NCBI GenBank assembly: GCA_019843655.1
Contig: JACDQD010000103.1
Span: forward strand, 2,232,001 to 2,296,000
Direction of reading: 5' to 3'
Length of the DNA: 64,000 nt
From: Lethocerus indicus
Taxonomy: Eukaryota; Arthropoda; Insecta; Hemiptera; Belostomatidae
The translations under genes were made by a program, and so were the position numbers. Of this stretch, positions 41,660-56,000 are shown piece after piece. Numbering within the stretch: the first letter of the stretch is position 1; every line of letters begins with the position of its first letter. The notes beneath the pieces are model-generated. The model did not search any database, was not told the DNA's origin, and worked only from the letters and a program-made list of their open reading frames with translations.

Positions 41660-41692
41660 ATGATGATGGAGGGCGGCGTGAGGGGGGCCTGA
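41660..41692 (+). other. uORF 1 in the sfl leader
   Basis: Three consecutive ATG codons open a ten-codon frame ending at TGA 41690-41692. It closes 184 nt before the main start, so reinitiation is possible. A second upstream frame follows immediately. Confidence 0.4.
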
Positions 41693-41699
41693 TAGTGTT

Positions 41700-41822
41700 A
41701 TGAGCGTGGTGGGATGGTGGGGGTGGGCTGGGCGGCCTAGCAGAGATGCGGCGTCACCGGCACCAGCCGCCGCCGCTTTGGAAGCACACCAAGTGGCGGG
41801 CCAAGGCTCCTCCGCCTGTTGA
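41700..41822 (+). other. uORF 2 in the sfl leader
   Basis: Forty codons from ATG 41700 to TGA 41820-41822, ending 54 nt before the sfl ATG. The peptide is Ala/Gly/Trp-rich and unrecognised. It matters only if the leader is as drawn; then a scanning ribosome meets at least four upstream ATGs, suggesting translational damping of sfl. Confidence 0.4.
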
Positions 41823-41876
41823 GCCCACCGCCTGTCAGTGGGCACTGACCGCCGTCTAGAGTGACCGGCGCGCACC

Positions 41877-42133
41877 ATGATGGTCGTGATGGGGGAGCGC
41901 CTGGCCGCCCCCGTCACCGGGGTCCACGGCCAGCCCCACGAGAAGAGGGTCCTCGTATTCCAGGAGCTCAACGGCTACAGGCGCTACGTCCGCCCCAAGT
42001 GGAGGTGGCACCGGATCATCAACCAGCTTTCGATGAGGCCTCACACCTTCAAGAAATGCGTCTTCACCCTTCTTTTACTCAGTTTATTATCGATATTTTA
42101 CTACACCCATCAGCTCAGTTCCCCATTTTCGAG
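41877..42133 (+). CDS. sfl: sfl coding exon 1: cytosolic tail and membrane anchor
   Basis: Residues 1-86. GC-rich. The tail is unusually long for the family (about 60 residues before the anchor, about 17 in human NDST1) and basic/aromatic (RPKWRWHR at 39-46). Lys-Lys at 59-60 precedes a hydrophobic stretch ([16 protein letters not shown], 61-76), giving a type II Golgi topology. Donor GAG|GTAGGT, intron phase 2: the codon AG|T (Ser86) is completed by exon 2. The frame would run only one more residue into the intron before a stop. Confidence 0.9.
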
Positions 42134-45100
42134 GTAGGTTTCCATAAACTTATCATTCTAAAAATAATAATAATTTTCTTAACCATCTTACAGAGGAACT
42201 ATAATCTTAAGATTGTCGTTTTATCGTTATATTTACATCATGATATTTACATTAAGTTTTTACAACTACGACTATTTTTCATTCGTATTATGTTATTTTA
42301 CTTTATTATTTCCCATTTAATTTTGCCTGTCTTATTTTTTAAGTGTCTAACCTGGTCTCTGTTATTATCCAGTATATGTACAAAACAATTGTATGTATGC
42401 TATGGTTGCGAAATACGTGGACAATTATTAATTGAAATTACGCAGCTGAATATATTTCAGATATTAATAAATGTATTTACATTTATTAATGTTAATAAAT
42501 AAATTATATTATTTAATGAAATATTAATTATATTTGTAATTCTCGATTGGAGGTATTCGCATGTAATTTCCCAATTTCCCCGACCATTATTTTCATAAAC
42601 GTGTGAAAATACTTGAATGCGGTCCGATGGACGGTCAAAGGGACGCAGCAACGACAGACGGACCGGACGTGCAATACGTTTGTAGGTCCGCCGCGCTATT
42701 TTCCTTTAATCATCGGAAATGGGGAGCCGCCAACCCCCCCCCCCGCACGCCGCCATTTATCTTTCTTTTTGTCGTCGACCCTATTAATGGACTTTCAGTT
42801 AATTGAGAGGGCGGGGAAAGGAGTGAGAGAGAGTGATGGAGAGACGGGGGGGGGGTTAGAAAGCGAGACAGAGACAGACAGGGTGGTGGGGGGCCCTGGT
42901 GAAAGGGGGATGACAGAACGATGAAGCCCTCCCGAGAGGATTGGGAAATGATAAAAAATGGGATCCCCCGATTAATATGACGGGGCCCCGGCTCGCCAGA
43001 TTAGCCCAATGATTTATCGCCGGGGGCCCGAGGGCCCGTATTAAAATTGTTCGACATAACTCCCTCGGAGAATGTCTGTACCTTAAACCCGTCGTATAAT
43101 CCAGAATTTCCGGCCGCTGAGACGAAACAATTTTCCTCTCGCTTTTTCAATCTGGTTTTGCTCTGTCGCCACACTTAAAGATTGGTTCATTATGTGATCT
43201 ACTGTAAGGCCAAAGGTCCAATTTATTCCGAGAATTATCTACCAATTACACTTCCTCGATCAGTTCTGCTATTACGATAATTAATCCTATTGCGGCCCCT
43301 GTCAGGTTTTCAGTAATGATGCATAAATTAATATCACGGGATCTTTTCTTCAAGACGCATTATCTCCAATTTTTTATTATGAATTTGGTATATTGAACAT
43401 GAGCCCACCATTAAATGTTTTAAGATCTTTGAAACGTTTAGAAAGTAGCGAAATAAAATTAACAAATTATCGATAATGACGTGTTAGTGTAATGTTTACG
43501 CGTCACTGCATCTCCTGTTGGAATCCTATAATTCTTGAAGTAAATATTTGAATTATTGAGTTTTATGTTTCCTGGTGCTTATATTTTGTGTAATTTTCTG
43601 AGCGCTCAGGATAAGCTGATAATGGACTGTGAAATAATTTTACCTGTCCTATATTTCTATATATTTTGTTCTACCCGGCACAGGTAGCATGATAGCCAGG
43701 TGGATGGGCGGTTGTTTGGTCCGCCGCTATCAACACGGAAGTTGTTAGTGGGATGTTCCGGGAAAAACGTGAAACGGGGAGGTGAATGGGGCTTTAGCGT
43801 ATCATTCCTGGCCTCTGGCCTCTCGGGGCCGGCACTGAGAGTTGAAAAAATCGGCGTTTTTTTGTTTCACCCCAACGTCCTGTACCTGTTATTATGTCGT
43901 TCCATAAACTGTACAAGGGGTCGTTTGAAATCGGATGTCCGTCGGCAAATGCGATACTAATTCTCAACTAATGCAAAAAAAGATTCCTATTCGTATTAGT
44001 TTGAAATGTGATTCATATTAAAGACAGGCGTTTTAAAATGACTTACGACGTTCTTATTTACAGACTTGAATTATGACATGGGATATTTGACAAAACTATA
44101 GTGTTTTTCAGGGATAGAATTAATTTGAAAATTCCCCTCCCGACACCCAATTTCCGTTTTATCGTAGTTCAGAAAATTGTTTTCCTTTCGCCTTTATTTT
44201 ACCTCAAATTGAACTTTACGATTTAACTTTCATAATGCAATTTTTAACCGAGAGGAAGACGGGATTGAATTTATAAGTGATTCCCCCTTTTCGAAACTTC
44301 ACTCCTGGAGCTTTCGTCCGTAGTCTTCGTTTTCGTATTCATGAATTCGGACAATAGCTATATAACTTTTATAACTGCTTGGGCCGTACTTTTCATATCT
44401 TCCCCGTGCGGGATATTACCTTCCGAATACCAATATGCATGCAACAGATGCCGGATACTTGTGCACATTGCAGAAGTAGTTGGAGTATCACGTATGCGGG
44501 GATATTTTATATGAAACACGAATTGAGTGTAACGCCGCGAGATATAAAAAATGAGGCATATTATAAGCATCGTGAGAAGAATGTTGGATGAATTATAAAA
44601 AATTATTATGATATCGAAATAATGATTTCAGAATATCAAGTGATCGTAACGTGGATATTAAAATTATAGGGTGATAATAAACTTTTCTTTTCGATGAGTG
44701 TGTCGGAATATTATGTGTTATATCGACTGCCTAAAATTTTGAAATACGACATTCCTTATATTCCTATCCCAATTACGGTGGATACGTTCCAATATAATTC
44801 AGCTCTCCGTTCAAAATGAGCTATCGGTCGTGTGAGTGGGCTCTAAGGGAGTAATATTGGATATAGACAGTATCTTACTTTGGTAGCGTGCCAGAGGAGC
44901 CGGACATGACATCTGAATAAGGCCCCGGGAGTAGGGGCCAATAACGCGTCGGGGAGTGGAGGAAGGGGATGAGACAGAATTTGATAGGATCTGAGGGGCG
45001 AAGGGGAAACGTTTCCGGAGATAAAGCCTTCATATCGCCCGTATTGGGAAGTAATACAGCGCCGGGGGTGGTAGGCTAGGCCGGTAATTCACCCCGTAAT

Positions 45101-45477
45101 TGCCGGCCCATACGTGCATTGGCGCGGCCGTATTATTACGCCCCCGCCTCCCCCTAACGCGTATTGGCATTTCTCGATCCGCTTGTATTATTGTGAAGCT
45201 TGGACTCAGCGCATCCGAGCTCCCCTTGTGCGTGTGTCTGTGTGTGTGTATGTGTGGGCGACACAACACTATGATGTTAGCCCTATCCCTTAGCCAAGTC
45301 CCAGGGAACACGCGATTGCTCCTGTATATCCCTCCACCATTAAGGTTTTTATAACCGCCTTCCAAAATTAGGTCTTTACCTTGCTCTATTTAACGAGACC
45401 CTTCTGCTATATATATCAGTGCTTAGAATTCCACGGGTGAGTGGGATACTACATAACTATTACCTAAATGTACTAAT

Positions 45478-45508
<31 letters not shown>

Positions 45509-48225
45509 CGGAATTACAGATTTCGTATGATATCCTCTCTGGTTAATGACAGGATCCTGTTCCTGTAATCTCCCCTACGATTTCTATATTTAGTTTATAA
45601 TAAGTGCTACTCCTATCAGTTAGAGCGTTAAATATTTGGAGTTGCTAAACGCTGGTCCGTGACACGCGAAGCGGAAGAAAAACGAGGTCGAGAAAAGTTA
45701 TTGCTTTCGGCAATTCAGTGCTCTTTTTCTGTTTGAATGAAATAAAATAAAATCCTCCTCGAGGTCACTTCCTCTTAGACTCGTTTCCGTCGGTGAAGTT
45801 GATTTTTAGCAATGAAAGGTTGAACTGCAGAGTAGTTTCTCTAGTTTTATTGTGATTTGAAACCTGCAGCGGAGTAAGCCCGCTACCGGTTTATGGCTCT
45901 AGGTCGGTCCGGCCATCAACTCCATTTAAAACCTACCTCTGTTGGCAATCTAGTCTTTTGTAAAAGTGTGCCATTCGATTATCGGGCGGAAATAATTCCC
46001 CGCGCTTAAAAACAATAAGGAAGAATAATGTTATTGAACAAAATTACACAGAAATTGGCCTGCTCATGAATGGGCGTTACTTTAATGGTGTGATTTCTTA
46101 ATTTGTTAAGGCGTTAAATTTGGCCGTTGTATTTACAAATAAATGTGGTCGACATAAGTTTTATCGTAATTAAACGCCCGCTATTGACCCGATAATGTCC
46201 TCGTCCGAGGTTGAAATAATTCATATTCATTACAAAATATTTTACTGGTGTTGTAATTTATTTCTTGAAATTTAAAATAACGGTAGCCGCCGTCTCATCC
46301 TTTCTTTCGCTTATCTCTTGGCGTGCAAAGGGCCCATCGTTTTTCTGTATAATGCTTTTTATTATTCCTCCGAATTACTGCGATTTCTTGAGGGCTTTCT
46401 AGCTGCCTCCGTGACCGCGGAAACTCTGCCCAGGAACGGTTTAACGATGTCGTTTAACGCGTCGGCGAATGCCCTTTTACGGCGTTATCAAGAAAACGTT
46501 ATCAGGGCCGTCGGAAAGGGACTTATCAAGAATTGTACTCCGGTTGATCCAGTTTACAAGAGGCGGAAATTTTTTTTTTCTACCGCTATCTCTGCGGGCC
46601 AACAATTCATCGGGCCCGCTGCTTTACCGGGCAAAATTCGGTCACATTTATAAATGGTTCTGTCGCGCTATAAGAAAAGGACAAATATTAATAATGTTAC
46701 TATTACAAATGGTTATGTGGGTTCCTGCAAAGATTAGTGGCATTAGCGAAGATATAACGTCAGTACCTACAGTTAGGAAAATGAAAAAGGGCTTCCAATA
46801 AAAAATAAATTCATGATTTTGAATCATTTTGAACAGCAAATACGATCAATTATTGAGCCCGCGTATACCGTGGTGTATCTTCTCGTTAATATTATAAAGC
46901 CCGTTTCCCAATTAGTATCAATCAGGTTTTAATATATCCGGAAGTTTAAAAAACAAGGTCTCCCTTTGTTTACTTTTATTTTATTATTAAGTTGGTTTTT
47001 GTTCAAGTATTGATTGGTTCGGGTATAATGCTACTGTGTAATTGAAACGTTCAACTGTAACAGGAGTGTAATTTAATTAGGGTCAGTAAAGCCAGTTCAG
47101 TTCTTACATTTTGTATGGGTTCGAACAGTACAACTCCGGGGCCGGAGTTTACACTATGACCCCGCTCAGCTGCATTACTGTGGTCGAACACAATCTATTG
47201 TCCCGGGGAATGTCTTAGGAGGAGTACTTTGATCCTTCGTTTATTCGTGTAATTTTTGGATGCCTTTAAGGCAAGTAGTAGTAGCGTAACCTCCTGTCTT
47301 CTCGATGCTTCCACTTAAATATACAAAATCCACCGAGATTGTGGTGGGCTAACGGCGTTAAATAATTACATAAACAATTAAATTAATTTTTGAAGAATTC
47401 TTAATTTCAGTGCTTACAAATAATCTGCTTCCATATTCTGCAGTATTTATTATATATTATTATTTGGTATATGTTTATATGCATGATTCTTGTACAGTTA
47501 TTACACTTATTAAAATGACAATTCAGTCGCACTGCAACATGAACACTGATCGGAACAATATTGTCACTAAAAACACGGATACTACCCTGTACAGCTGCCC
47601 TACGCCATAGGGACTTGAAACCCAGGAGAGGGGTTTATAACAGGTATACATTGCTCCAATTTTCACTGTTATCGCCCTTCATCAACACAGCAAGCACTGG
47701 TTGGTAACATAGACTGTTTTAGCGATGTACTTTCGTATCACCTTCCGTCAGCTATCCCTCTATATTGTTTCATTTGGATTTTACGGTAATTGTCACAAGT
47801 GCTGTGGTCATTACCAAATGCGTCGGGTCGGTTGTTTAGACTTACTCAACTACAGTGGTTTCAAAACTTATCCTAAGTCTCAGTAATATAAAGTACGGTA
47901 TTAGAAGAAAATTTGGCCTCAATTTTGTTCAATTTTTTTTATAAAACTGTGAGCACCGAAATAACTCCACGCCGAATAGTCGACTTTTTAAAAACCTTGA
48001 CATTTGTCCGGTCTTAGTGGCGCTGCTCGTAACTTAGCCCGAAATATTTTTAAGCGTACATTCGCGTGAACACTCGCGATATTTCCGAAATTTAATTTAC
48101 ATGACGTTATAGCACTGAGGGAAACGTGAGAAAGCCAGTTATGTGGAGTCAGCGCCATAAACGATTACAAATAACGGCCGTTCTGAAAGACGATGAGAAG
48201 GTAATTACTGAGGCGTTAATTTGTA

Positions 48226-48287
<62 letters not shown>

Positions 48288-49990
48288 CACGTATAAAAGG
48301 GTGGTGCTCTAATCTATATTGTAATTGGGCGCCTTTTGAGAGCAATGGGTGAGTGTCTAACGACCGCTCTTAACCTTCGGTTCTTGGCCCTCAGCCGCGG
48401 AATAATTCTGAATTACTCCGGCCCTTAAACGCGTGACCCGAAGCAGCTTCCTGCCGCCGTGGAGTAAGTAAGGATACGCCGCCGATACTATTTCGGGAAT
48501 TAACTAATATTCAAAGTGAGCCGACCTGTTAAGAATACGAATACAGGGGACTAATTGACGTAGGGTGTAGACTGGAAATACCTCATAAAATCTATGAATT
48601 TATAAAGATTTGATCCCGATCTTGTGACCTGTTTTCTAACCCGGTGTTAGATGGCTGGTAATGTAATGTATGGTTTTAGTCAAAACTTGGTATTATTTAA
48701 AATGATTAGTGGTAATTTTGATTAAGCGAAATTCTATATCGGAATCTTTTGCTCTCGCTTCATCCCCCTCCTCCTGCGACTCATTCGCGGAAGAAATTAC
48801 AGACTTCCCACCGCCGGCGATTCTTATGGAGGCCAATGAAAATTTCCCATTATCTGTTTCGTAAAGAGGCCGAATCGATCTTTCGGGATTCGTGTCGTAA
48901 ATACGTTCGGGCTCCCGCGCGCGTAGGCGTGATCCGGAAAGGAGGCCTATAATTTACAATAATCGGTTTTTACTCTTGTAATGGACATTCTCCGGTCGGC
49001 GGGTAATTACAGAGGCGGACACATTGTTTGTCCCCGGGAAATAAAACGATTCGGGATTTATTGAGGCCGACGGGGCCGTGGCGCTTTTAATACGGGCCAC
49101 CGAAAACGGCGCTAATATCGATTCCAGCCTCCGCCCAACAAAATAAATGTGAAAAATAAAATATTACGACCGTTGTAAAACACGATGCCCTTAACGCTTC
49201 CACGGCCGTTATAGAATGCTGCCGGTATTTGTATCTAGAATCAATGTTATCCTACTTGAAGTATGTTTCTAAACAAAAGAAAGGAGTATTCACCAACTCT
49301 CCATGTGTTTTTGGTCCATTGGTAAACCGGTTGTGGCATAAGGCCACCGTCAATACCTAAATACGGGGGGTTAGTTAGAAAAATAAAAGTTCGTGCGTAG
49401 TATCTGTCACGAAAACAGCAATATGCTGAGCTCTGTATAAAATGTCTTTAATGTCTAGTGTCAAAAAAAACTACTCCTGAGGACTAACATAATGACGATG
49501 GCATTACGCCAAAACCAGTCTGCAACTAGGCTAAAACCGATATTTTACGCTTTGATAAACCTACTAACACTCGCAGACCCTCGTATAACCCTGTAAAAAA
49601 GAAACGCTTTGCAAAAGTAATTATTATATTTTTGTTACTAGCCCAACCTTTGAAATTAATTTAATTAATTCGTATAAATGTTGCACCCGACAGAATATAT
49701 GTAAAACGCAAAATAATTATACCCGTTGAGTGAACTTACAATTGTGGGAATTATTTTGCTATGCAGTTGACTGAATTTGTTGCATATTTGTGAAACAGGA
49801 ATGTTTTAATTGCACGTACTTTATATTTTATATTGTGTTTTCAATTTATGGAAATATCGAAAACACTGAGAAATTGTTTGTTTTTTAATTGGTGACGTTA
49901 TTAGAAAAACGCCTCGTTAGAAATTGGTTTTGTCGTCAATTATTAATATTTCATTAGTATAAAGAAAGCAAGACCTATGTTCGTTTGAAT

Positions 49991-50076
<86 letters not shown>

Positions 50077-53000
50077 CACCCACTTGATTGATTTCAAAGC
50101 AACACCGGGAAATCATATACCTGTTCTTATGAAGGAAAATTATTAATTGCAATATTTATATATAAATACAATAGATAATGGCCAGTTCTATTGTTTTCTA
50201 TTGTGTCCTTTACGTGTCCTGAATTGATTCGTTGATTCTAGGAGCCTGTATTTTGTATTCATATTTGTTTGATTGAATTAATAATTTACTTACACTGTTT
50301 CGAATCAATAAAGCACTTTCGCAGAACGGAGCCTCGAAATTGGAAGCAGCCTGTCTGAACCCTTAAGGCGTATCCATAAGTTCGCGACCTTATTCTCGTA
50401 CAATTTACAATAAGAACCTAAGTTTTAAAAAAATGTAAAAAGTTGTTGCGTTTATAATTTATTATATATTTCTCAAAAGGCTCGAGATAATATTAATATG
50501 TCTTCAGCTTGTTTCCAATTCTGCTGCAATAATCGACTGTAGGGTTTATCCTGCTCTCGGACCAGAAGTACATTTGAGCTGAAAGGCTATAAAGATGGCT
50601 GTTGGGGTCGGGTTTGGGGCGTTGCCCGGGGCCCCTCCGCTGTACTCTGTCGCCCGCCATGTGTCGCCCAATGACGCAATGTCAGTTCGCGACGCTGCCA
50701 ATCACAGCTGCAGCAATAGGCGACAGTTATGCGCTACGCTAATGGACGTGAATAACCTCGTAAATTTAGCCCCGTGATAAATGACTACTCTTGACGGGGC
50801 CGGGACTTGAGTTCGGAAATTATTCGATTCGTCCAAGCGAGATAACACCCTGCCCGCAACAGAGCCCATTGTTAGTATACGCTAATTTCAATAATTGTCA
50901 ATAAAATATTATAATTGAAAATAACGAGCGAAACGACTGTACGATTAATAATTCTAGCTGAGCTCATTAATTCCGGGTCATGTATTGGATGTTGGGTGGT
51001 TCGTTACTGAACTGCAGCATCTGAATTGCACCAGTAAGGCTCTCAACCAACTGACAAGGCGTTCATATTTAAATCTAGGTTGCGGCGCAGGAAAATAACG
51101 ATGTGACCGGCGATAGAGGCCCTGACCCCTCGTGTGACCTTAGTAGTTGTTAGAACAAGCTTTTCGAAGGCAGGCGACACTTTTGGTTATGAGAAAAATT
51201 TGCGGAACTCAAACTTTACATATTGTTATAGATTGATGATTACATAACGGACCCCCAAATAATTAAATCACGTTTTACTTCTAAGCCGGATACTGTGGCA
51301 CGCTGCACGTGGTAAGATCGTGACGGAGAAAAAAACGCGATAAGTGTCCAAATATTAAATAGGCGGTCCTCCGGGGGCTATTGAGACGCAAGCTGTGATC
51401 GCCGGACGTGATCGGGGAAGAGAGAGAAAAAGACCCGGGAGAACGGGTCCGGGCCGAAGCCGGAGAAGGCGACATTATTAAATGCGGTTGAGGTCGTCCT
51501 CCGGGCTTAGATTTGATATTGAAATTGATTTCACCAGTGGGTGTCGGTCAGCAAACACGGTTGTCGGAATTAAACCGGGAGATCCCCCAGAGCCATCGAC
51601 TCCAATAAACCCCCAACTTCTTTCTGAATGCAAATAATCTATTATTATTTACTTTTTTATATTTTGTGACAATACTGATTCCCCGTGTATATTGTATTTT
51701 GATATATTTTAGCTTGCTTCCATCCATCCCATTGTCGGTCACCTGTTTTCTAATTTTTTGCGCCACAGTGCTTGTAAGGTAAGATTCAAAATTAATGGCG
51801 GTATAAAAAAAATGGACGAGTAAAAATAAGATATCGTCGACAAATTACGAAAAGCATTTTCGGTTAAATTTATCGTCGAAAGCGCAGTTTTGTAAGAATT
51901 CAGTCTTGTTATTTCTAAATTGGCCCCCGTAATTTATTCCTTCTCTCGTTTGTGCCGATATTTCTATCTCGAGTCTGCCTTTTATCAATTGAGAGCCGTC
52001 GCCGGTTTATTATTGGGGGTTGGCGGTGGTCGGGCCTGATGTCGGGCGGCCTCCCGATCCCCGATTGTAATTCGGCCAGAATTTGACTTTTATTCGGGAT
52101 GAGGTTCCCCGCCTCCATGCCGAGAAAAGGGGGTTATTTTTCATCGCCCTGGGCTTTATATTCCAGGAGATTTCGGCAAATCTGGAGCAAATGCGGAATC
52201 AGTATTACGGACATGTCACTGTTACATGTACTGTTTCTCTGTTGAATATTCTATATTTTATTGAATATAAAGTTTACTCTATAAAGTTTTATTTTATCCC
52301 CGCTTAAATGGATTTATTTTGCATTGGCGTATAAGCTCTCCCCTTATAACTTTAATTTTTCAACTGGCTGTGTACTCGGAGAATATGGTTTGGACAGGAC
52401 CGCCCGGCTTTGCTTTAGACCCGGAAGTTATTTCCACGAGAGACCCCTCGCAGTCGGTGCGGCTTTATTCGCAGGATTCGGCGAAAGTCGCCTATCGGAT
52501 TTTGCGACGCCCCGTATAAATATGTAAGGGCGTCAGGAAGCGTTACATCAGGCGCTGAGTGCGCTAAGAATTGCACCGCTACTATCCGGCCCGCAAATGG
52601 CAACTCTTAGAATCCGACTCCGGGAACAAAATTCACACCGAACTGTCTCTTAAATAACTACGAAGGAATGTTTTCATGAAATTAAACGATGTTATCGTAA
52701 GGAGATATTTACCTATTAAATGACCAGTTATGAACCACCCGATGTATACCTTTTCTAAAAAAATAACGATATATACGCATAACGTATATAAAATCTTTTC
52801 TGTTAAATACGTTTAATTTAAAATAATGTTTCGATGGGATAGACAATGAACACAGGTAAATTTCGTTGTCAGTCGCGTTATTATACGCCGACAGTTTTTC
52901 TTCGTGTCAATCGTGTTCCCATAACGACCATTCTATTCACTTCTATGGTACTTGAATTACATTTTAGGAAGAGTGTCAAACAGTGTTATCGGATACGGGT

Positions 53001-56000
53001 TTAATTGATGGCTCTAAATACCACGAAGAATTCAAGAAAGAAAGTCCACAATATAATCCACAGTGCTTTGTTCTTTTGCAATAGATTGTATTGACAGGAT
53101 ACTTGAAAATCAAATATTACTGCGGCTTATCGTTACGTATTCGGCAGCAAGGTGCGCGGATCAAGCCCTCGAACGGGGTTGGCTAATTGGCGGATGACTG
53201 TCCAATTAGCCCAATAAACGTGAGCGTGCCAGGGTCATTGTTCCGCAGGGCGGATGTGTCTAGGCTGGCCAGTGGCGCCTCCGCGACCTCGGCCTCCAGT
53301 CAAACCTGTCCCCTCCCGGTATATATCCTTCCAAGTTTCCTTATAAGTTTTACCGCCTTTTCACGCTCGACCCGCTTCTCTGTTTGAACCGTTGGTTAAC
53401 GCTCAGTTCACTTAACGGTTGTACTGTTACTCCACGACAGAGAATTTTTTCTGAAAAAATTCCAAACGACTTAACAATTCTAAGCATATTCGTGCGAGCG
53501 GTAATTATTTGTTCTGGTTTTTAGGGGAAATTAAATATTCAGTTTAATTTTCACCTAACAGATCACAATTATTCCTTAAGAACAAATTAATAATTTACCG
53601 ACTGTATTTTGAAACCGCAAACACGCAAATGCAACAGGAAGAACGTCTCACGAACGTTTTGGTGTAATTTAGACATTGACCTTCCCGGTCTCCTGTAATA
53701 TGGCACAAGAGCCGCCAATCGCGCTAAGCGGTGGAAACGGCCATTGGAGAAATTACGGGAGGCAATGCTTTAATGGATGGGACACTTGACTGTTTAACAG
53801 TCCCATTATATTTGTCAAACTAATTATACGACGGGAGTGTATAAACAAGTTTAAAAAGTGCGCTCGTTGTCCGTTCGGAACCTTTGTTGTGCCGGCAATG
53901 ATGAAGAAAACGGCCCTCCGTTAGCGTCGACCGCTTCTGAATTGGAAATTGGCCGTTGGGACAGGTATGAACCCGGGCCTTATACTGATCATTATGCGAT
54001 TCTCGGAGGTCATATTTTTTTCCACAGTTTCCTGCCTGTATTCAAATGCGGTCCCGAATATCGGACGTTCGTGTCTCTTTTCACGCTCGCGTTGCAGTCA
54101 TATTAGTTGCCAATTTTGTGTGATTAATACATTCAGTACAGATAATACGCGTATTTAACGCGGCGAAACGGTTGGTGAAAAATTTTAATTCTAAAATTTG
54201 TTTGTAAACATTCAGCGAGTTATTAGCACATAGCTAGATATTTTAAATTGTTCGTTTACAAAATATTACGGACTCCAAACTTTATTCGCCTAATACATAG
54301 ACAACATGCATTTTGTGTTATTTTAGTCTACTTTATTTATTTAGTTCACGAATTTTGTCGTGCAGTGTCGATCATTTACCTTAAATCCCGAACTGATTTC
54401 TTTCTCCCCTCGCGGGCTCATTCTTAACGTCGGGTTCAGCCACTTGTCCGGGAACAGCCGATCGCTGCGTGACCTCGCGAGTGAATCTTTATACCCACGT
54501 GAGGATATGCGCCCCTAGCCGTAGTGAACGTTTATTTTGGTTGGTGACGAGACCGTTGTTGATGCCGAAAGGCGCGTGAAGGAATGCCGATGAAGGGCGA
54601 GGCGTGAGCTTGGCGGGGAGGGGGAGGTCTCCCCCAAATGGTCCGGCTCAATGGAATGTTTCACCCCAAGGAAATAATTCATTATCCGAGGCATCGGGCT
54701 CTCCGTGGCGGAACCTCAAAATCTCTTTCATGTTTTAAGGAGAACGCCAAATTCCCGTATCCTAATCTTAATTAAACAGTGTACTTTTTGTGTTTGCCCT
54801 TGTACTCGGTACTATGTACAAGAACTGACCGAAGAGGGGGTTGAATATGTACGCTTCTTATTAATTAAGTACGAAATTGTGACCTAAAATACGTAAGATG
54901 ATGGATACCGGAAAGTGGTTATACAAATGCTTACATTGCGGACAATTGAATCCCCGCTATAATTCATTATCCCAGTGAAACGAGACTCGGTCGTGGAATG
55001 CTGAATTCCGAAGGTCGACAATGGCCGCGGGCATGAGGTCGAGCGGAAATTCTTTTTCTGAAAACGCGGATTAGCTTCAGTTTTCAGATCAGAATCTTAC
55101 CGATTTATCTCCGACGCGCCGTTTCGTTTATCCGGACAATAAATAATTCCCCAGGCAATTCTGATTTAAGGCCGTTTTTCCCAAGTTTTGTTTTTACCTT
55201 TTCCTTTTAGGCCCAATAAATAAGATTCGAATCCAGGCAAGTCGGCATATTTTTAGCTCCCGGCCCTCAACTCAGGCCCTGTTCACATTTGTAATTCTCG
55301 GGTTGTTTAATATTTCATTTTTTTTTATACCGAAATATAGAATTTAGTGCCCAATTCCAAACCCTGGCAGACCCAATAACAAGTATTCAAAACTGTCTGC
55401 GTTTGCTACTGAACCCACCAGTACAATGCATTTTAGTGATCTCTAAGCTTGATGTTACGACTTGGCTCTTCTTTTTAAATGCTGTTATTGAAAATGGGAC
55501 TCTCAACTTGTGGATGGACTGTCTAAGATTGGATGGAAGTAAAACCTCGCGATTCACTTGTCCACACTTTTGTCCAAATTAATAGATTCGGTTGCTATTC
55601 AATTCAGTAATTTAGAGCTCATCGGTCAGAAATGTTCTTTTGCTTGCCGAATTATCAGTTCCTTTTGATTTGACCCTACCTTGAGTTTCGGTGGACGGAC
55701 TTCAGGCCTCATTACGCTCCCAGAATCCCCACCACTTCCGGAGGTCCTAAAACTTTACCGCCCTTTGAAATCCTGATTCGGCCGAGTTCTCGCAGTCGGT
55801 GCCTCCGGCCCACCGGTGATTGGACCCACCGTTGTTCCATTAATCTTTTTCGTTAGCGTGATCGCGACTGATTTTGATCGGTTCAACCCGAAGTCCGTAG
55901 ATGGGGAAGATAACTTCAGAACATGAATTATTACACGACGGCAGTAAAAAAATTATAGTCATTACCTACCACATTTTTCATTTTTTAAAGTTGACATTCA

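Larger units (their letters stand above)
41650..41876 (+). other. sfl: Putative spliced 5' leader of sfl
   Basis: A T-rich tract ending gtgttgcag at 41649 looks like a 3' splice site, and G+C rises sharply after it. If real, the leader of exon 1 starts here and the transcription start lies further upstream. The stretch is GC-rich and its reading frame is closed by a TGA at 41862. Without transcript data an unspliced start inside this stretch is equally possible. Confidence 0.45.
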
